A stretch of 64,000 nt of DNA from Capsicum annuum (Eukaryota; Streptophyta; Magnoliopsida; Solanales; Solanaceae): the NCBI RefSeq assembly GCF_002878395.1, contig NW_025850773.1, forward strand, positions 534,998-598,997, in the 5' to 3' direction. The notes under the pieces are model-generated. The model made no database searches. It was not told the origin of the DNA and saw only the letters and a program-made list of their open reading frames with translations. Both the position numbers and the translations under genes were made by a program. Below are positions 10,475-21,586 of the stretch, in pieces. Every line of letters starts with the position of its first letter. Position 1 is the stretch's first letter.

Positions 10475-12303
10475 TTAGGGGTGAACAAAATCAAATCAAA
10501 TCAAAAAAAAAAAATCGACTAGTGATTTGATTTGGTATTGAAAAAAAATTTGACTATAAATTGATTTTGTTTGATTTTGACTAAAAAATATTAAACCAAC
10601 TTTTGGAAAATTTTCTATACATAAAAAGTAGCAGTATTTATTATAAATATAATTATATATGTTCTTTAGCTTCTCAGGAATACCCATTTTATTACCAGTC
10701 TTGGACTAGAAATTCAAACCCACTAGCTATTGTCAATGCCCCTAAAGCCCAAATGATACTACTACTAATAAGTCAGGTCACTTTTCAAAGTTCAGATACT
10801 AACAAATCATTATTTCACTTTAGTAATTTCAGGTAAACTCTTCAACTTTCCAAATTCCAAACGTCATCTTGAATTAACAATACCAAAAATTTCGATCATC
10901 TTCTTCAATTTATCTTTATATGGGTAAGTAGCTTCTTTCAACAAGTCTCATAGAGATTCTTGTTTTGTTTTCATTGCTAACAACGCCAAAAATTTGATTA
11001 TATTTATCAAAAAAATTATGTTATTTGGGTATTTATAAAGAAATCTTGAATTAAGTTTTGTATAAAAAGAATAACAATAATTTCTATGCATGTGCAGTAA
11101 TTTTCTTTTCGGGCAAAATCTACATCTTCTGAAGTAGATGTTGAGGTGATTACCAACATTTCTCCAACTATGCCAATGGCATCTCAACAACAAGGTAAAG
11201 TCACTCCTCATCAACGCATCCCTCCTAAAAATAAAAAATGAACAACTCCTCTAATACCTTCTAAATCTGAAAATACAAGTAGAGAAATGTCTCGGATTGG
11301 GATCATTTCTTCAAGTTTATTGTCAAATGGGGTAAATGTAGGAAAGAAGGCAGTTATTGCCTTAAAACTTTTACTGTCGACGTTGTTAATGAAACTATAT
11401 TATGGACACATTTAAATGACAAATGTCACAACCCCCCATTTAGGTCCGTCGATAAGAGGCAAACCACAATAAATCTGTCAAAAGAAGCCCGCTAGAAGCT
11501 GGTGGTGTATAATGTGGATGAAGTTAAAAGAACAATTGTTGAATTTGTGATCATTGATGAGCAACCGTTTAGAGTTGTTGAGGGAGAAGGATTTAAGAAA
11601 TTAATGGCTAAAGTCTTGCCCAACTTTGAAGTACCTTCTCGTGAAACTATTGCTACACATTGTTTATAGATTTATCATGAAGAGAAAGAAAAGCTTAAAG
11701 AGCTTATCAAGAACCAACATGTTTGTATTACTAGCGACACATGGATATCACTTCAGAATTTTAATTATATGGTTGTTACTGCACATTAGATTGATGATCA
11801 ATGGAATCTACCAAAGAGAATACTTAATTTTCTTCAAGCACTAGATCACAAAGCCGAGACTATTGCCAAAGGAATTGAGGAGTACTTATTAAGTTGGGGC
11901 TTTGAGAACTCATTTATAATTACTTTGGATAATGCAATTGTAAATGATGTTACCATTAAGATTTTGAAGTTACGTATTAAAGATTGGAAAGGGGTAATGT
12001 TTAAAAATGGATTCTTACATGTTAGATGTAATTCTCTCGTTTTGAACTTAACTGTAAAAGAGGGATTAAAAGAAAAAATTGAGCCTGTTTCTCGTTTAAG
12101 AAATGCAGTGAAATATTTCAGATCTTCCACTTCAAGATTTGCTATTTTAAAGTCATCTGTTAAGAAAGTTAAGATAGATACTTGTGGTCTTGTGAGTCTC
12201 AATGTTGAAACGAGATGAAACCCGACGTATACAATGTTAGATAAAGCTTTGAAATTTGAAAAGCTTTTGCAAGGATGCATCTTAATGATCAAAATTACCA
12301 AAA
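10475..12303 (+). mobile_element. hAT-family DNA transposon remnant
   Basis: A transposase pseudogene of the hAT superfamily (11292-12303) is preceded by AT-rich sequence. About 800 bases upstream, TAGGGGTGAACAAAATC (10475-10491) resembles plant hAT termini, which often start with (C/T)AGGGGTG. I take this as the probable left end. The right part, including the C-terminal dimerisation domain and the right terminus, is missing because the LTR of G2 begins immediately after 12303. No continuation was found on the far side of G2. Confidence 0.7.
11292..12303 (+). pseudogene. hAT transposase, RICESLEEPER type, truncated
   Basis: One continuous frame carries the family landmarks in order. A decayed BED zinc finger comes first (SDWDHFFKF, then THLNDKCHNPPF with the Cys and His). 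Next is VIIDEQPFRVVEGEGFKKLM, then ITSDTWISLQNFNYMVVTAH, DDQWNLPKRILNF, TLDNAIVNDV and LHVRCNSLVLNL. It ends near GLVSLNVETR, where the family has a Trp next. The DDE residues Asp (TSDTW) and Asp (TLDN) are present; the final Glu region is lost with the truncation. There are four in-frame stops (11493, 11667, 11787, 12216) and no frameshift across 1 kb. It is broken by G2 at about 12305. The family identification is strong. Confidence 0.85.
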
Positions 12304-12310
12304 GTATTAT

Positions 12311-14552
12311 CGAGAATCTCGCAACCCGAACTAAAGCCTGATCGTGACGGGTATCCCAAGTCCATCATGGATCGGAGACTACCCCTGAACTTAACGCAAA
12401 CACCACACACTGCCAAACAATGGATGAACTCCAAATATATAACAAAATAGCATGAAATAAACTCAAAGAATAAAGGATATGTCTGTAACCGATAACCGAC
12501 AACCGACCATGAAATAACCAACCAACACCACTCAAGTCCATAGTAATCCAACAAAGCCTCTACGTAAGAAAAACTAAAACCAATCTTGGTCGAGATATAT
12601 TCCCAACTCTGACTGATAATGAAAATGAAAATGTAAAGTCTTAATTTCAGTCTATGAAAGAAACTGATGAAATGTCTAAGACTTTAGGAGAATGGAAGCT
12701 CACCACTTTACCACAATGAATCAACGAATCGATCTGATCCACCTAACTCTACACATAAAAAGTAGCAGTATCTTCGATGTCTGCATCAACTGGGGATACA
12801 ACATCCAGAGATAGTTAGTGGGGTATGCACTAGCATGTAACTCGGGGACAGGGGACAAAATAATGTCAAGTCAAACCATTTCAAATACCATATGAACCAC
12901 ATCATAATACATATATAAATAGTATGCCAGGATAGGAAACAAGGTTTAGCATGAACTAAAATATTATCCTGGACTATATAGCGCAACCGTCATAATAGGC
13001 ACCTACGGGCTATATGGGTTCAGTTCCCCCTGCTGAAAGGGCCCAAGTGCGTGTTAGCAGTATGAACAGGAGAAAATTTGAGAAAAAACTAATCCATCAA
13101 GGAAACTAGCCATCCCAAAATATATATGTATATCAAGTGTGACTTGTGCACATAGGTCATCAAGTCCAAACCTCATGTCGGTAAACACAAGTTTCCAGTA
13201 TATGTCATTCAATACCCACACCTTCATGGCTTCACTACATAATCCCCACTAAGGCCAATTTAAATCAAGTTTTACATAACCTATTTATTAATCAATGAAC
13301 TAAGCGTTAAGGCACAGCGTGGGCATCATCATACCCAAACACTTGCAAGCTTATCTTTATGTCATAACAATCACATTAAAACTCGGGGGAACGTCTCGCC
13401 CCCTTTGTTCATTAATATCAAAATCTTGGGGGAACGTCTCGCCCCCTTTGTTCATTAATATCAAAATCTTGGGGGAACGCCTCGCCCCCTTTGTTCATTA
13501 ATATGATAGACAACAAGGCCTTTAAAATCTAAGTTCATTGGTTTACCATTTATGCAATGCAATAATATAGGTGAGCAAGTCAAACCAAGTGACAATCTTT
13601 ATAATTCAAAATCATTCACACAAGTAGGTTGAGGGAAAACCGTTATTTGAAGCCAATTCCATTCTTTTTAAAACATAAATCTGGGGAAAACTATGACCCT
13701 TAGTTTATTCACCATTCTCATGCACCCCATAAATTTCAAACCATTAATAAAGCATAAACAATGTAAAATAAATCATGAAAAAGTAATTCAAGGAGGAATC
13801 ATGTCAAAACCCTCAACCATGTTGGAAACCCACATTCAAAACTATTCAATTGAACCATGTAATAAATTCATGCCTTTCACAAAATAATAATTAGGTAAGA
13901 GTAACATGCTTGAAATACTAAGTTTTACGGAAAGAATTCAACCTTTGAGCCCTTGGATGACCTACATCTTTGAAACCCTCAGTTTCTTGCTTGAGAGAAC
14001 TGGAGAGAGTTTTGAGAGTGTTTAATTACGTTATGAATAAGAAATAACCCCTTTGAGTGCTTTATGAATGTGAGGTTTTAATTGGGTACGAAGGTAATTG
14101 TCCAAAGTGCCCTTAAATTAAAAGCTGAAATTTAATCATCAATGACTACGGGTCACTATACGACACATAGGGATCCATTACGACTCATTACCATGAGTCG
14201 TAGCCAAGATAATTTCTAGGGCACACACACACTGTTGACCCACTAACTTACCTAATACAACTTTTCATGGTACACTACGAATTATAGCTTTCAGTAGTAA
14301 TCAACACAATATCCATTTGGGTATATACTAGACATCCTACGATTTGTACATAATGACCCATAAAGAGTCCTTACGGATTGTAGTAAGACACACGTACTCA
14401 GAGCAGAAGGCTTGGCCACACACAGTGGTCAGGATATGATTTGGGTCCAACTACTCATCAAGACTCTCTACGATTCATATGGTAAGTCGTAGTCAGGACA
14501 GTGAGGATAAAATTTCAGAAATTTCCAAGGACCAAAAATTTGGGGTGTTACA
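12311..14552 (-). repeat. 3' LTR of G2
   Basis: The right edge is the terminal TGTTACA at 14552, followed by the polypurine tract. The left edge is estimated from similarity to the G1 LTR, whose GAACTCGGG, CGCGATGGGTATC stretch matches CCCGAACTAAAG, CGTGACGGGTATC here. It is about 2.24 kb. It holds three 43-bp direct repeats (13385-13510), and a cluster of TACGACTCAT/ACGAGT-type motifs lies at about 14150-14500. No gene was seen in it. Confidence 0.75.
13385..13510. repeat. Three tandem 43-bp repeats with GC-rich hairpin
   Basis: Three nearly identical units start at 13385, 13428 and 13471. Each contains GGGGGAACGTCTCGCCCCC, able to fold into a short hairpin with a five-pair G/C stem, followed by TTTGTTCATTAATATCAA. 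The third unit has one substitution (GCCTCG for GTCTCG). The tract is strikingly GC-rich compared with its surroundings. Confidence 0.9.
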
Positions 14553-14585
14553 TTCTAACCTCCTTTGGATCATTCTTCCCCGAAT
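14553..14585 (-). other. Polypurine tract of G2
   Basis: Immediately inside the 3' LTR the plus strand reads TTCTAACCTCCTTTGG and then a second pyrimidine-rich run ending CTTCCCC. In the sense of the element these are purine-rich, as expected for the priming site of plus-strand synthesis. Confidence 0.55.
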
Positions 14586-14666
14586 GACAGGACAAGGAAT
14601 TTATTATCACGATTTGACTCCCAATACATCCACACTTTCCTTTAACAAAGACAGAAAACAAAGATA

Positions 14667-15318
14667 TTAAGGAATACACATACCTAAAGTACGATTATCT
14701 GAAGCAGAAAACAAGAATGGGTATTTGGACTTTTTGTCCTCTTCGGCTTTCCAAGTAGCTTCTTCACGCTTTTGGTTCCTCCATAGAGCATTTACCAAAG
14801 CCACATCCTTAGTCCGCATCTGACGGACTTGCCGATCCAAAATTCTCACTAGGACTTCTTCGTATGATAAGGAATCTAAAACACTAACACTTTCCAAAGG
14901 AACGAGCAAGGAAGGATCACCGACGCACTTCTTCAACATTGACACATGGAAGACCGAATTAGTAGAATTCAAACTAGAAGGCAACTCTAACTCATGAGCA
15001 ACCTTCCTAACTTTCTTCAAAACAAGATATGGGCCAACATAACGGGGCTGAGCTTTCCCTTCCTTCCAAACCGCTTCATTCCCTTAATGGGAGACACCTT
15101 GAAAAATACCAAACCATTCATATCAAACTCAAAATCTCTCCGCCTTACACCTATATAGGAATTTTGGCGACTTTGGGCGGTCTTAAGACTATCTCAAATA
15201 ACTTTCACCTTCTCGAAGGCTTGGTGAACCAAGTCCGGTCCAAACAATCTACTTTTGCCAACCTCAAACTACCCAATAGGAGACCTATACCTCCTACCAT
15301 ACAACGCTTCAAAATAAA
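14667..15318 (-). pseudogene. G2 integrase C-terminus and chromodomain-like tail
   Basis: 14667-15020 is open for 117 codons and encodes VAHELELPS, FHVSMLKKCVGDPSL, LDSLSYEEV, RILDRQVRQMRTKD, ALWRNQKREEATW and KYPFLF, a better preserved version of the G1 tail. Upstream to about 15318 the integrase C-terminal barrel (TAQSRQ, SPMKG, RFGRKGKLSP, PRYVGPY) is readable on the minus strand with frame breaks. Beyond 15318 the sequence jumps to a point before the integrase zinc-binding domain, so most of the integrase is missing. Confidence 0.8.
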
Positions 15319-16042
15319 CCATCCCAATACAAAACCTACCTTGGTACCTTAAGATGCCATCACCACCAATCTCAAAAGCCATCACGTTCTGGCGAGCAAC
15401 ATCATCCTTGATCTGCATCAAAATAAGATCTCAAATATGTTTTTCCTTCACCTCACCACCTAGAGATGACTTTGCCACTTCTTGAACTATCACACTACCA
15501 TCTTTGGAGTCCAAGAGATGAACCCCAAGATTACACAAACGGTGAATATCTTTTACCGATTCTTGTTTATCCCCATCAACATGAGATAAGCTTCCCATGA
15601 ACAACCTGCTAAGAGCATCAGCAAACATGTTAGCTTTACCTGGATGATAATGGAGACTTATGTCGTAATCTTTGAGCAACTCAAGTCATCTCATTTACCT
15701 AAGATTCAACTGTTTCTGGGTGAACACATATTAAAAACTCTTATGGTCTAAAAAAATATCAATATGAACCCCATACAAGTAATGACGCTAGATCTTTAGG
15801 GCGAAACCCACAACCAATAACTCCAAATCATGTGTCAGATAGTTCTTCTCATGAACTTTCAACTGTCTAGAAAAATATACAACCAACTTGCCATTTTGCA
15901 TCAACAAACAACCTAATCCCACATGGTACGCATCACAATAAACCACAAAACTATTCGTTCCCTTGAGTAGGGTCAAAACAGGAGCCGAAGTCAACTTATC
16001 CTTCAACTTCTCAAAACTACCCTCATAAGCCTCCGACCACAA
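15319..16042 (-). pseudogene. G2 RNase H domain and linker
   Basis: 15788-16042 encodes [44 protein letters not shown] and [10 protein letters not shown], including the Asp and Glu of the RNase H site. 15431-15679 continues with LKDYDISLHYHPGKAN, ADALSRLFMGSLSHV and the linker toward integrase. The stretch between the two is frameshifted but still carries the QKQLNLR-like motif. Just left of 15345 the linker LRYQGRF-like sequence joins abruptly to the far side of the integrase deletion. Confidence 0.8.
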
Positions 16043-16057
16043 GAACTTTGCTTTTTT

Positions 16058-16934
16058 CTAAGTTAACTTAGTCAATGGGGCAGCAATAGAAGAGAAGCTC
16101 ACCACAAATCTACTATAATAATCGGCTAAACCCAAGAAGCTCCGAATATCGGTTGAAGTCGTGGGTTTAGGCCATTTCTTAACCCCCACAATCTTCTGTG
16201 GATCCAACATGATCCCTTCACTAAAAAAAATATGACCCGGATAAGTCACAGCATTTAATCAGAACTCACACTTAGAGAATTTAGCAAACAATCGTTACTC
16301 TTTAAGGGTCTGTAACACTAAACGGAAGTGATCAACATGATTCGCCTCACTCTTCGAATACACCAAAATATCATCAATAGATACAACCATGAATAAATTC
16401 AAGAACTGACAAAATACCCATTTTATAAGATCCATGAATACCACTGGGGCATTAGTTAAATCAAAAGGCATCACCAAAAACTCAAAGTGACCATATCGGG
16501 TTCGGAAGACGGTCTTAGGGACATCCACCTCCCTAATCTTCAATTGATGATAACCTGATCAAAGGTCGATCTTAGAAAAGAACTTAGCATCCTGAGCTGA
16601 CAAATAGATCATTAATCCTCGAAAGGGGATACTTATTCTTCACGGTCACCTTATTCAATTGGTGGCAATGTATGCATATCCGAAAGTACCCATCATTCTT
16701 ACGCACGAATAGACTCGGAGTGCCCCAAGAAGAAACACTAGGGCGGATAAAACCCTTATCCAAAAGACCTTTCAACTGCTCTTTGAGTTCTTTCAACTTA
16801 TCCAGAGCCATTATATGAGTAGGGACATAGATAGTATGAGTGTCCGAAAGAAGATCAATCCCAAAATCAATTTCCTTATCGGAAAGAACACCAGAAAGAT
16901 CATCAAAAACTACCTCGAGGAACTTACAGACCAC
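16058..16934 (-). pseudogene. G2 reverse transcriptase
   Basis: Three open pieces cover the RT. 16584-16934 has the N-terminal part ([44 protein letters not shown], then [20 protein letters not shown]). 16295-16543 has [26 protein letters not shown] and the catalytic loop, which reads [10 protein letters not shown] (SIDD at 16370-16381) where FIDD is usual. 16058-16249 has the thumb/connection (ILSEGI-like FSEGIMLDPQKI, SFLGLADYYSRFV, FSSIAAPLTKL). Stops and frameshifts separate the pieces. Both catalytic Asp residues are kept. Confidence 0.85.
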
Positions 16935-17345
16935 AGGGACAGATTAAAATGAAGGAAAATCCTTAACATGCACTAAATGGTTGAGACATCCCTTGAAAAT
17001 TAATTTTCAGACTCTAAGATAAGATATAAACCTTCTCTTGGGCACTAGGGAACTACATTCCCATTCAATCACCAGCTCATTCGATAAATAGAAACTGACT
17101 CTTCTGGTCCGATAATCAAGGAAAGCATAGCATGAGTGCAGCCAATCTATCCTCAAAATCACATCGAAGTCTAGCATGTCCAACTCTATCAAATTCGCTA
17201 ATATATCTCTACTACAAATAGATACCATATAACCCCTATAGACTTCTGGGCCACAATAAAGTCACTAACCTAGGTGGACACAGAAAAAGGATTTGGCATA
17301 AACTCAGGACCACTACCAAAATTAATAGCAACATAAGGGGTCACT
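16935..17345 (-). pseudogene. G2 aspartic protease, C-terminal part
   Basis: 17007-17228 encodes SICSRDILANLIELDMLDFDVILRIDWLHSCYAFLDYRTRRVSFYL, the second half of the protease including the FDVIL and DWL landmarks, followed by the linker toward RT. The next conserved block upstream can be followed to about 17345 and then homology ends, before the active-site loop. The truncation point abuts unrelated sequence. Confidence 0.75.
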
Positions 17346-18536
17346 GTTTTTTTAAGGTTCTTGCTATCCGAACTCTTTAACCTCGTTCAATAAAAGATAG
17401 GTCACTTATTTATAGAAATGGAATGGGGATGGTATTACTAATTTTTTACGAGTGGGATAAAAATTTGAGGGGCGTTTTAGGGATTTTTTTTGAGGGGTGA
17501 GATGGGATTGTACCATTTTGGTACGAACAATTTAAAATTTAAATTTTGGATGTTATCGGGATTGTTGATGTAGGGTTTTCGAGTCGGAGTTACTATTGTT
17601 TGGATTTATTATTGTTGGGTATCACTGGATTGTTGTGTTGAAATTGTTGGTGTTGCGGTTGTTTGAGTTGTACGTTTGAGGGTGATTCGGGTTGATGTCA
17701 GGTCGGGTTGACGCTACGGTTAGAGCTGGTTGATGAGTTGAAGTTATTGCACGCATTTTGCTGTCGGGTTATATAGTGGGGCTTTGGTTTTTGTTGTTGT
17801 TATTTTGTTAATTGAAAGTTATGGCTATCAGGTAAATGGGTTACAAGAGAAAGATTAGGGAGTTTGGGTCGGGTCATTGGTTGAGACATGGACTGGATCA
17901 TTTGGTTGGTATTAGGCTGTTGAATGGGTTGTTTTGGGCTAAAATTATTTTGGGGCTTGAATTAGAGTCACTTTCAGAAGGGGGGGGGGGAGGAAATTAG
18001 AAGATTTTTGGGGTTATTTAAAAATTAACCTCAATTGAATTAGGATTCACCCAATTTCATCTAAGTTTTGGCCACATTGAAAATCAATTGGTCAATTGTA
18101 TTGCAATTGCGACCAATTTGATTTCAATTATGGCCAAATCTAATAGATTAACTAAATTAAATGAAAATTCGATACGAATTAATACATCATTTAATCCCGA
18201 GCTTCTTGATTTAATAAAATCAAACACATATTTATCCAAATAAATTATTTTTGAGGACAAATTATTTTTAAATCAAGATTTCACCCATTTGAATAAATTT
18301 TCAAGATAACCTTCGATTAAAATTTGATTTTCTATAAAATAATTATAGTAATAAAATTATACGATTTTGTATACACAAATATGAAAATATATAATCGTTA
18401 CTTAAAATGATAAAAATTAGCCAGATAAATACTTTAGAAAATTTTTATCTGGATAGAATAAATGTTGTAGTTTTATTTAAAATCAAAGAAACTCGAAATT
18501 AGACTTAGTTGTGGAGGGCAAAAATAGGTGTCAACA
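17346..18536 (+). repeat. Probable LTR remnant of another Ty3/gypsy element (Tat/Ogre-like end)
   Basis: No protein similarity was seen. The right half is AT-rich and ends at 18536 in GGTGTCAACA after TGTGGAGGGCAAAAATA, a terminus I associate with Solanaceae Tat/Ogre-type LTRs. The left half is G/T-rich (GGGTTG-type stretches at about 17560-17950), with an uninterrupted G run near 17981-17990. The 5' boundary of the remnant is not visible and no matching second LTR is in the window. Family assignment is from memory. Confidence 0.4.
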
Positions 18537-18689
18537 GTATGTATTCCTTTATGACACGATTTGCTGCCCACAAAATGTGGATAATTATTATTAACAAATT
18601 GTATTATTACTGCAAGATAAAGATTAGAAATCTAAATTTAAAATAGAAGTAGCAACAGAAGTAATAAGAATTATCATTATCTCAATGAA

Positions 18690-19540
18690 TTCAAATTATA
18701 TAAATTAGTAGGTAAATATAGATTATATTTGAAAAAAAATTAAGATAAGAAAGAATAATAAAGTAACCCTCTTTTATTAAATTAATATGGTATTTGAAAT
18801 TTGAACTGAAATGGAGTTCTAGATTCTTAACTTCTCTTATATATATTATTATCACATTAGCTTTATTTGTAAATTTATATACTACATTCTTTATATTTTT
18901 TATTTTATAATTTTTTTTTAATCTAACATTTTTTATATGCGGGAACAATGTGACTTTTTTATCTTCATCTTTCTTGGTTAACATAAACGAAGAGGAACAG
19001 CTCCACATCCACTGATGTTATCTCCATCTACTTCACGCGGTTTTTCACCTATCACTATAAATGGTAACAACTTCCAATAAGATAAGAAGAATAAAAAAAG
19101 ATATTGATTGAAACGACAATTTCGATAAGTAAAAGATTTATAAGTAAATCAATTTTAGATTAATATTATTTCTATTATTTAATTTATGAAAGTATTTTTG
19201 AGAGTTCATTCTTATTTTTTATAGTGATAATTTTGTTGCTATTGTTGACTTGCAAAAGAGATAAAGAAGAATGAAGAGAAAAGATAATAGATAATTGCGG
19301 AATTAGGAGTTTTACTGATATGGTTGATAAGCTTAAGTTATTTAAAATATGTGTTTGATTTTTGTTCTTCCTTTTAATATTATTTTATTTCTTTTTTTTT
19401 TTTTTGTATTAATTCAATTAAATGCAATTCATAATTGTTCGAGTTCATAAATTAAGATTACATTCACATATTAACTTTTTAGGTCGATTATAAAATAGAT
19501 TTATAGACATTTTATTTACTATGTAATTCAAATTACAAAA
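18690..19540 (+). repeat. Unclassified dispersed repeat, copy A
   Basis: The sequence aligns in the same orientation with 26990-27650. Shared landmarks are GAAATGGAGTTCT, TCTTCATCTTTCT, TCGATAAGTAAAA, TTTTGTTGCTATTGTTGAC and GATAATTGCGGAA. The copies differ by many substitutions and small indels. They lie on the two sides of copia element C6. The repeat matches no family I can name. Confidence 0.6.
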
Positions 19541-20112
19541 ATACGAAGCATAAAAATTATTTTGCTAATAATTATTTTGCTTTTGTTATATAACCTTTTA
19601 TTATATAGACTTTGTTAGAGGGCAAAGGAAATACTAACAATCTAATATCTTTAAGGCTAACCTGATTGTTTTCTTTGTATAGATTTAATTAGAATTAGAG
19701 GGATTGAGTGAGGTTGGAGGCGTGTGGGGTAAGAGTGGAGGGGAGGGGTTATAATTTTTTTTTGAAAAACATTTATCTTTTAGTTGAATTATAAGATAGA
19801 TTTATTAACATTTAGATATTTTAATTTATTTATTATGTATTTAGAATTATAAATCATATGAAACACAATTTTTTTGCTAATTCTAATTTTGTTTATATTC
19901 ATATAAATTGGGTTAGAGATGTTGGGGGAGGGGGGCACAATTAACAATTTATTTATTTATTTATTTGTTTTTTTTTGGGGAGGGGATGATGGAAGCGGGG
20001 TAGGGGTGAGTGAGGGGCAGAGGTTTTTTTCATTTTCTTGAGAATATGGTGGTTGATTTTATTTTTAAAAAGATAATATGATTTAACATGTTTAGTGAGA
20101 CATTTCAATATG

Positions 20113-20141
20113 AAATAATAATAATAATAATAATAATAATA

Positions 20142-20171
<30 letters not shown>
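20113..20171. repeat. (AAT)n(ATT)n palindromic microsatellite
   Basis: About ten AAT units are followed directly by about ten ATT units, so the whole tract is a perfect inverted repeat able to form a long hairpin or cruciform. It is flanked by AT-rich repeat sequence. Confidence 0.9.
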
Positions 20172-20174
<3 letters not shown>

Positions 20175-20800
20175 ATAGTTTAATGTTATTCGTGCATCGC
20201 ACTAGTAGGTATACTATTATATATAAATGTAAAAGTGAAAGCACAAGAAGAAGCCAAGTGATACTATAATAGAAAGTCATGAAGCAGTTTTTAGGGCAAG
20301 TTTATAAATATTGAACTAAAATTTTTGAATTAAATGATTAGATATATTTAAATATTTAAATTTAAAAATATTAAATTTTGTAATTAAAAATTTATTATTA
20401 AATTGATATTAGGAACCTTATATTGAAAAATTCTAAATGAAGTTTAAGTATTCATAACTTATGCCTTTCAATATATATATATATATATATAGATGCATAG
20501 TTTCAGAACTAGTAGGTTAGTCATTTGGTTATTAACTTAAAACACTAACATATGTCACTCTAATAACAATATTAAGACGAGGTACACTCCATCCACTTCC
20601 ACGTGGAAGTGAAGTGGACTAATACCTTTATCTCATTATATACATACTTGGATATTGCATAGGTATGTGATGAAATAAATATAATATTTTGAATATATTA
20701 TAATTAATAAAAAATTATTTTAAATAAAATATTTATTATATAATAATAATATTTTAATATATTTAGATTTACTATTTCCTCTTAAAATAAATAATAATAA

Positions 20801-21586
20801 TGTTGGTGTATATGTATTTTATTATTAAATTAATATATTAAGTTCATGTGTTAATGAGTAAAAATTGTGTATTATGAGTATTATTACTTACATTTGTTAG
20901 TGGAAGAATATGGTCATGAGTTTCTTGAAACTCCTATAACCACTAAGTCTTTATTTGTCTATTATACTATGTAATTATGCTTGTAACTCATGTAATATCC
21001 AATCATTCATGTACCCACTTTACTACACCACATTCTTCCTATTCAATACAAGGATGAATACCTCGCCTATAAATAGAGGTGGTCATGCATGTTATTGCAT
21101 GGACTAGGATATATGATAAGTGTGAAAAAGATTATAGTGTGTAGTAGTGAAAGAGAGAATTGAGGCAAAGAAAATATTCTAAGTCTACAACTATAGTCAC
21201 TTTACAAAAGAGAGTTATTATATTAGTGAAAGAAAGAGTTGAGACAAAGAAAATAATCTAAATCTTTAACTATATTCTCTTTATAATATAAAGAGAGTAA
21301 ATATATGTTGAAGGAAGGTGTTCTTATGGTGGAGTTTTGGATTCTTCAACTAATCCGGAGTTATTTAAGTTGTATATTGTTGATGGGTTGTTGTATCCTG
21401 AAGGAGACAAGTCATGAGTATACTACTGGATCGGTGTAGATTATGCCGCAGTGGGCTTGAATCTCCTTAAAGAAAGTGAGATATTCGCACCTCAGACAAG
21501 AAGAAGATTATTTTATTTTCTTCACTTTTATTCATTTTATTTTCAATTGTAATTATTTATTGTAATTGTGGTATATTACACCAATA
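20801..21586 (+). repeat. 5' LTR of C6
   Basis: This LTR runs from TGTTGGTGTA to TACACCAATA and is closely similar throughout to 26123-26894. A TATAAATA box lies at 21068-21075, inside CCTATAAATAGAGG, and would drive transcription of the element. No coding sequence is expected. Confidence 0.85.
21068..21075 (+). promoter_or_regulatory. TATA box in C6 5' LTR
   Basis: TATAAATA sits in a context (CTATAAATAGAGG) identical to that in the 3' LTR at 26384-26391, about 270 bases from the LTR start. The position fits the U3/R border of a copia LTR. Confidence 0.6.

Larger units (their letters stand above)
12311..17345 (-). mobile_element. Ty3/gypsy chromovirus-type element G2, truncated
   Basis: This second minus-strand element is of the same broad family as G1. 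It has one LTR (12311-14552), a polypurine tract, the chromodomain-like tail, integrase end, RNase H, RT and part of the protease. It stops near 17345 before the protease active site; no gag, primer-binding site or right LTR follows. About 0.8 kb of integrase is also deleted near 15320. It lies directly against the truncated hAT pseudogene, so its insertion or a later deletion removed the end of that gene. Confidence 0.85.
18537..20795. other. AT-rich repeat region without genes
   Basis: This stretch contains copy A of a dispersed repeat (18690-19540), a further internal near-repeat (about 19490-19740 against 19780-19935), G-rich tracts at 19919-19937 and 19975-20021, and an (AAT)n(ATT)n palindrome. 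At about 20190-20205 there is a small hairpin GTGCATCGCAC followed by TAGT. No coding gene is recognisable; 18691-19008 on the minus strand is low-complexity. Confidence 0.5.

Noticed and set aside
11846..12301. 151-codon minus-strand frame, the longest open frame in the window
   Set aside because: It is antisense to the hAT transposase, whose plus-strand motifs are unmistakable.
13385..13510. CRISPR-like array of three regularly spaced repeats
   Set aside because: The spacers are themselves repeated, there are only three units, there are no cas genes, and the array lies inside a plant LTR.
15029..15352. 107-codon plus-strand frame
   Set aside because: It is the shadow of the G2 integrase C-terminal barrel on the minus strand.
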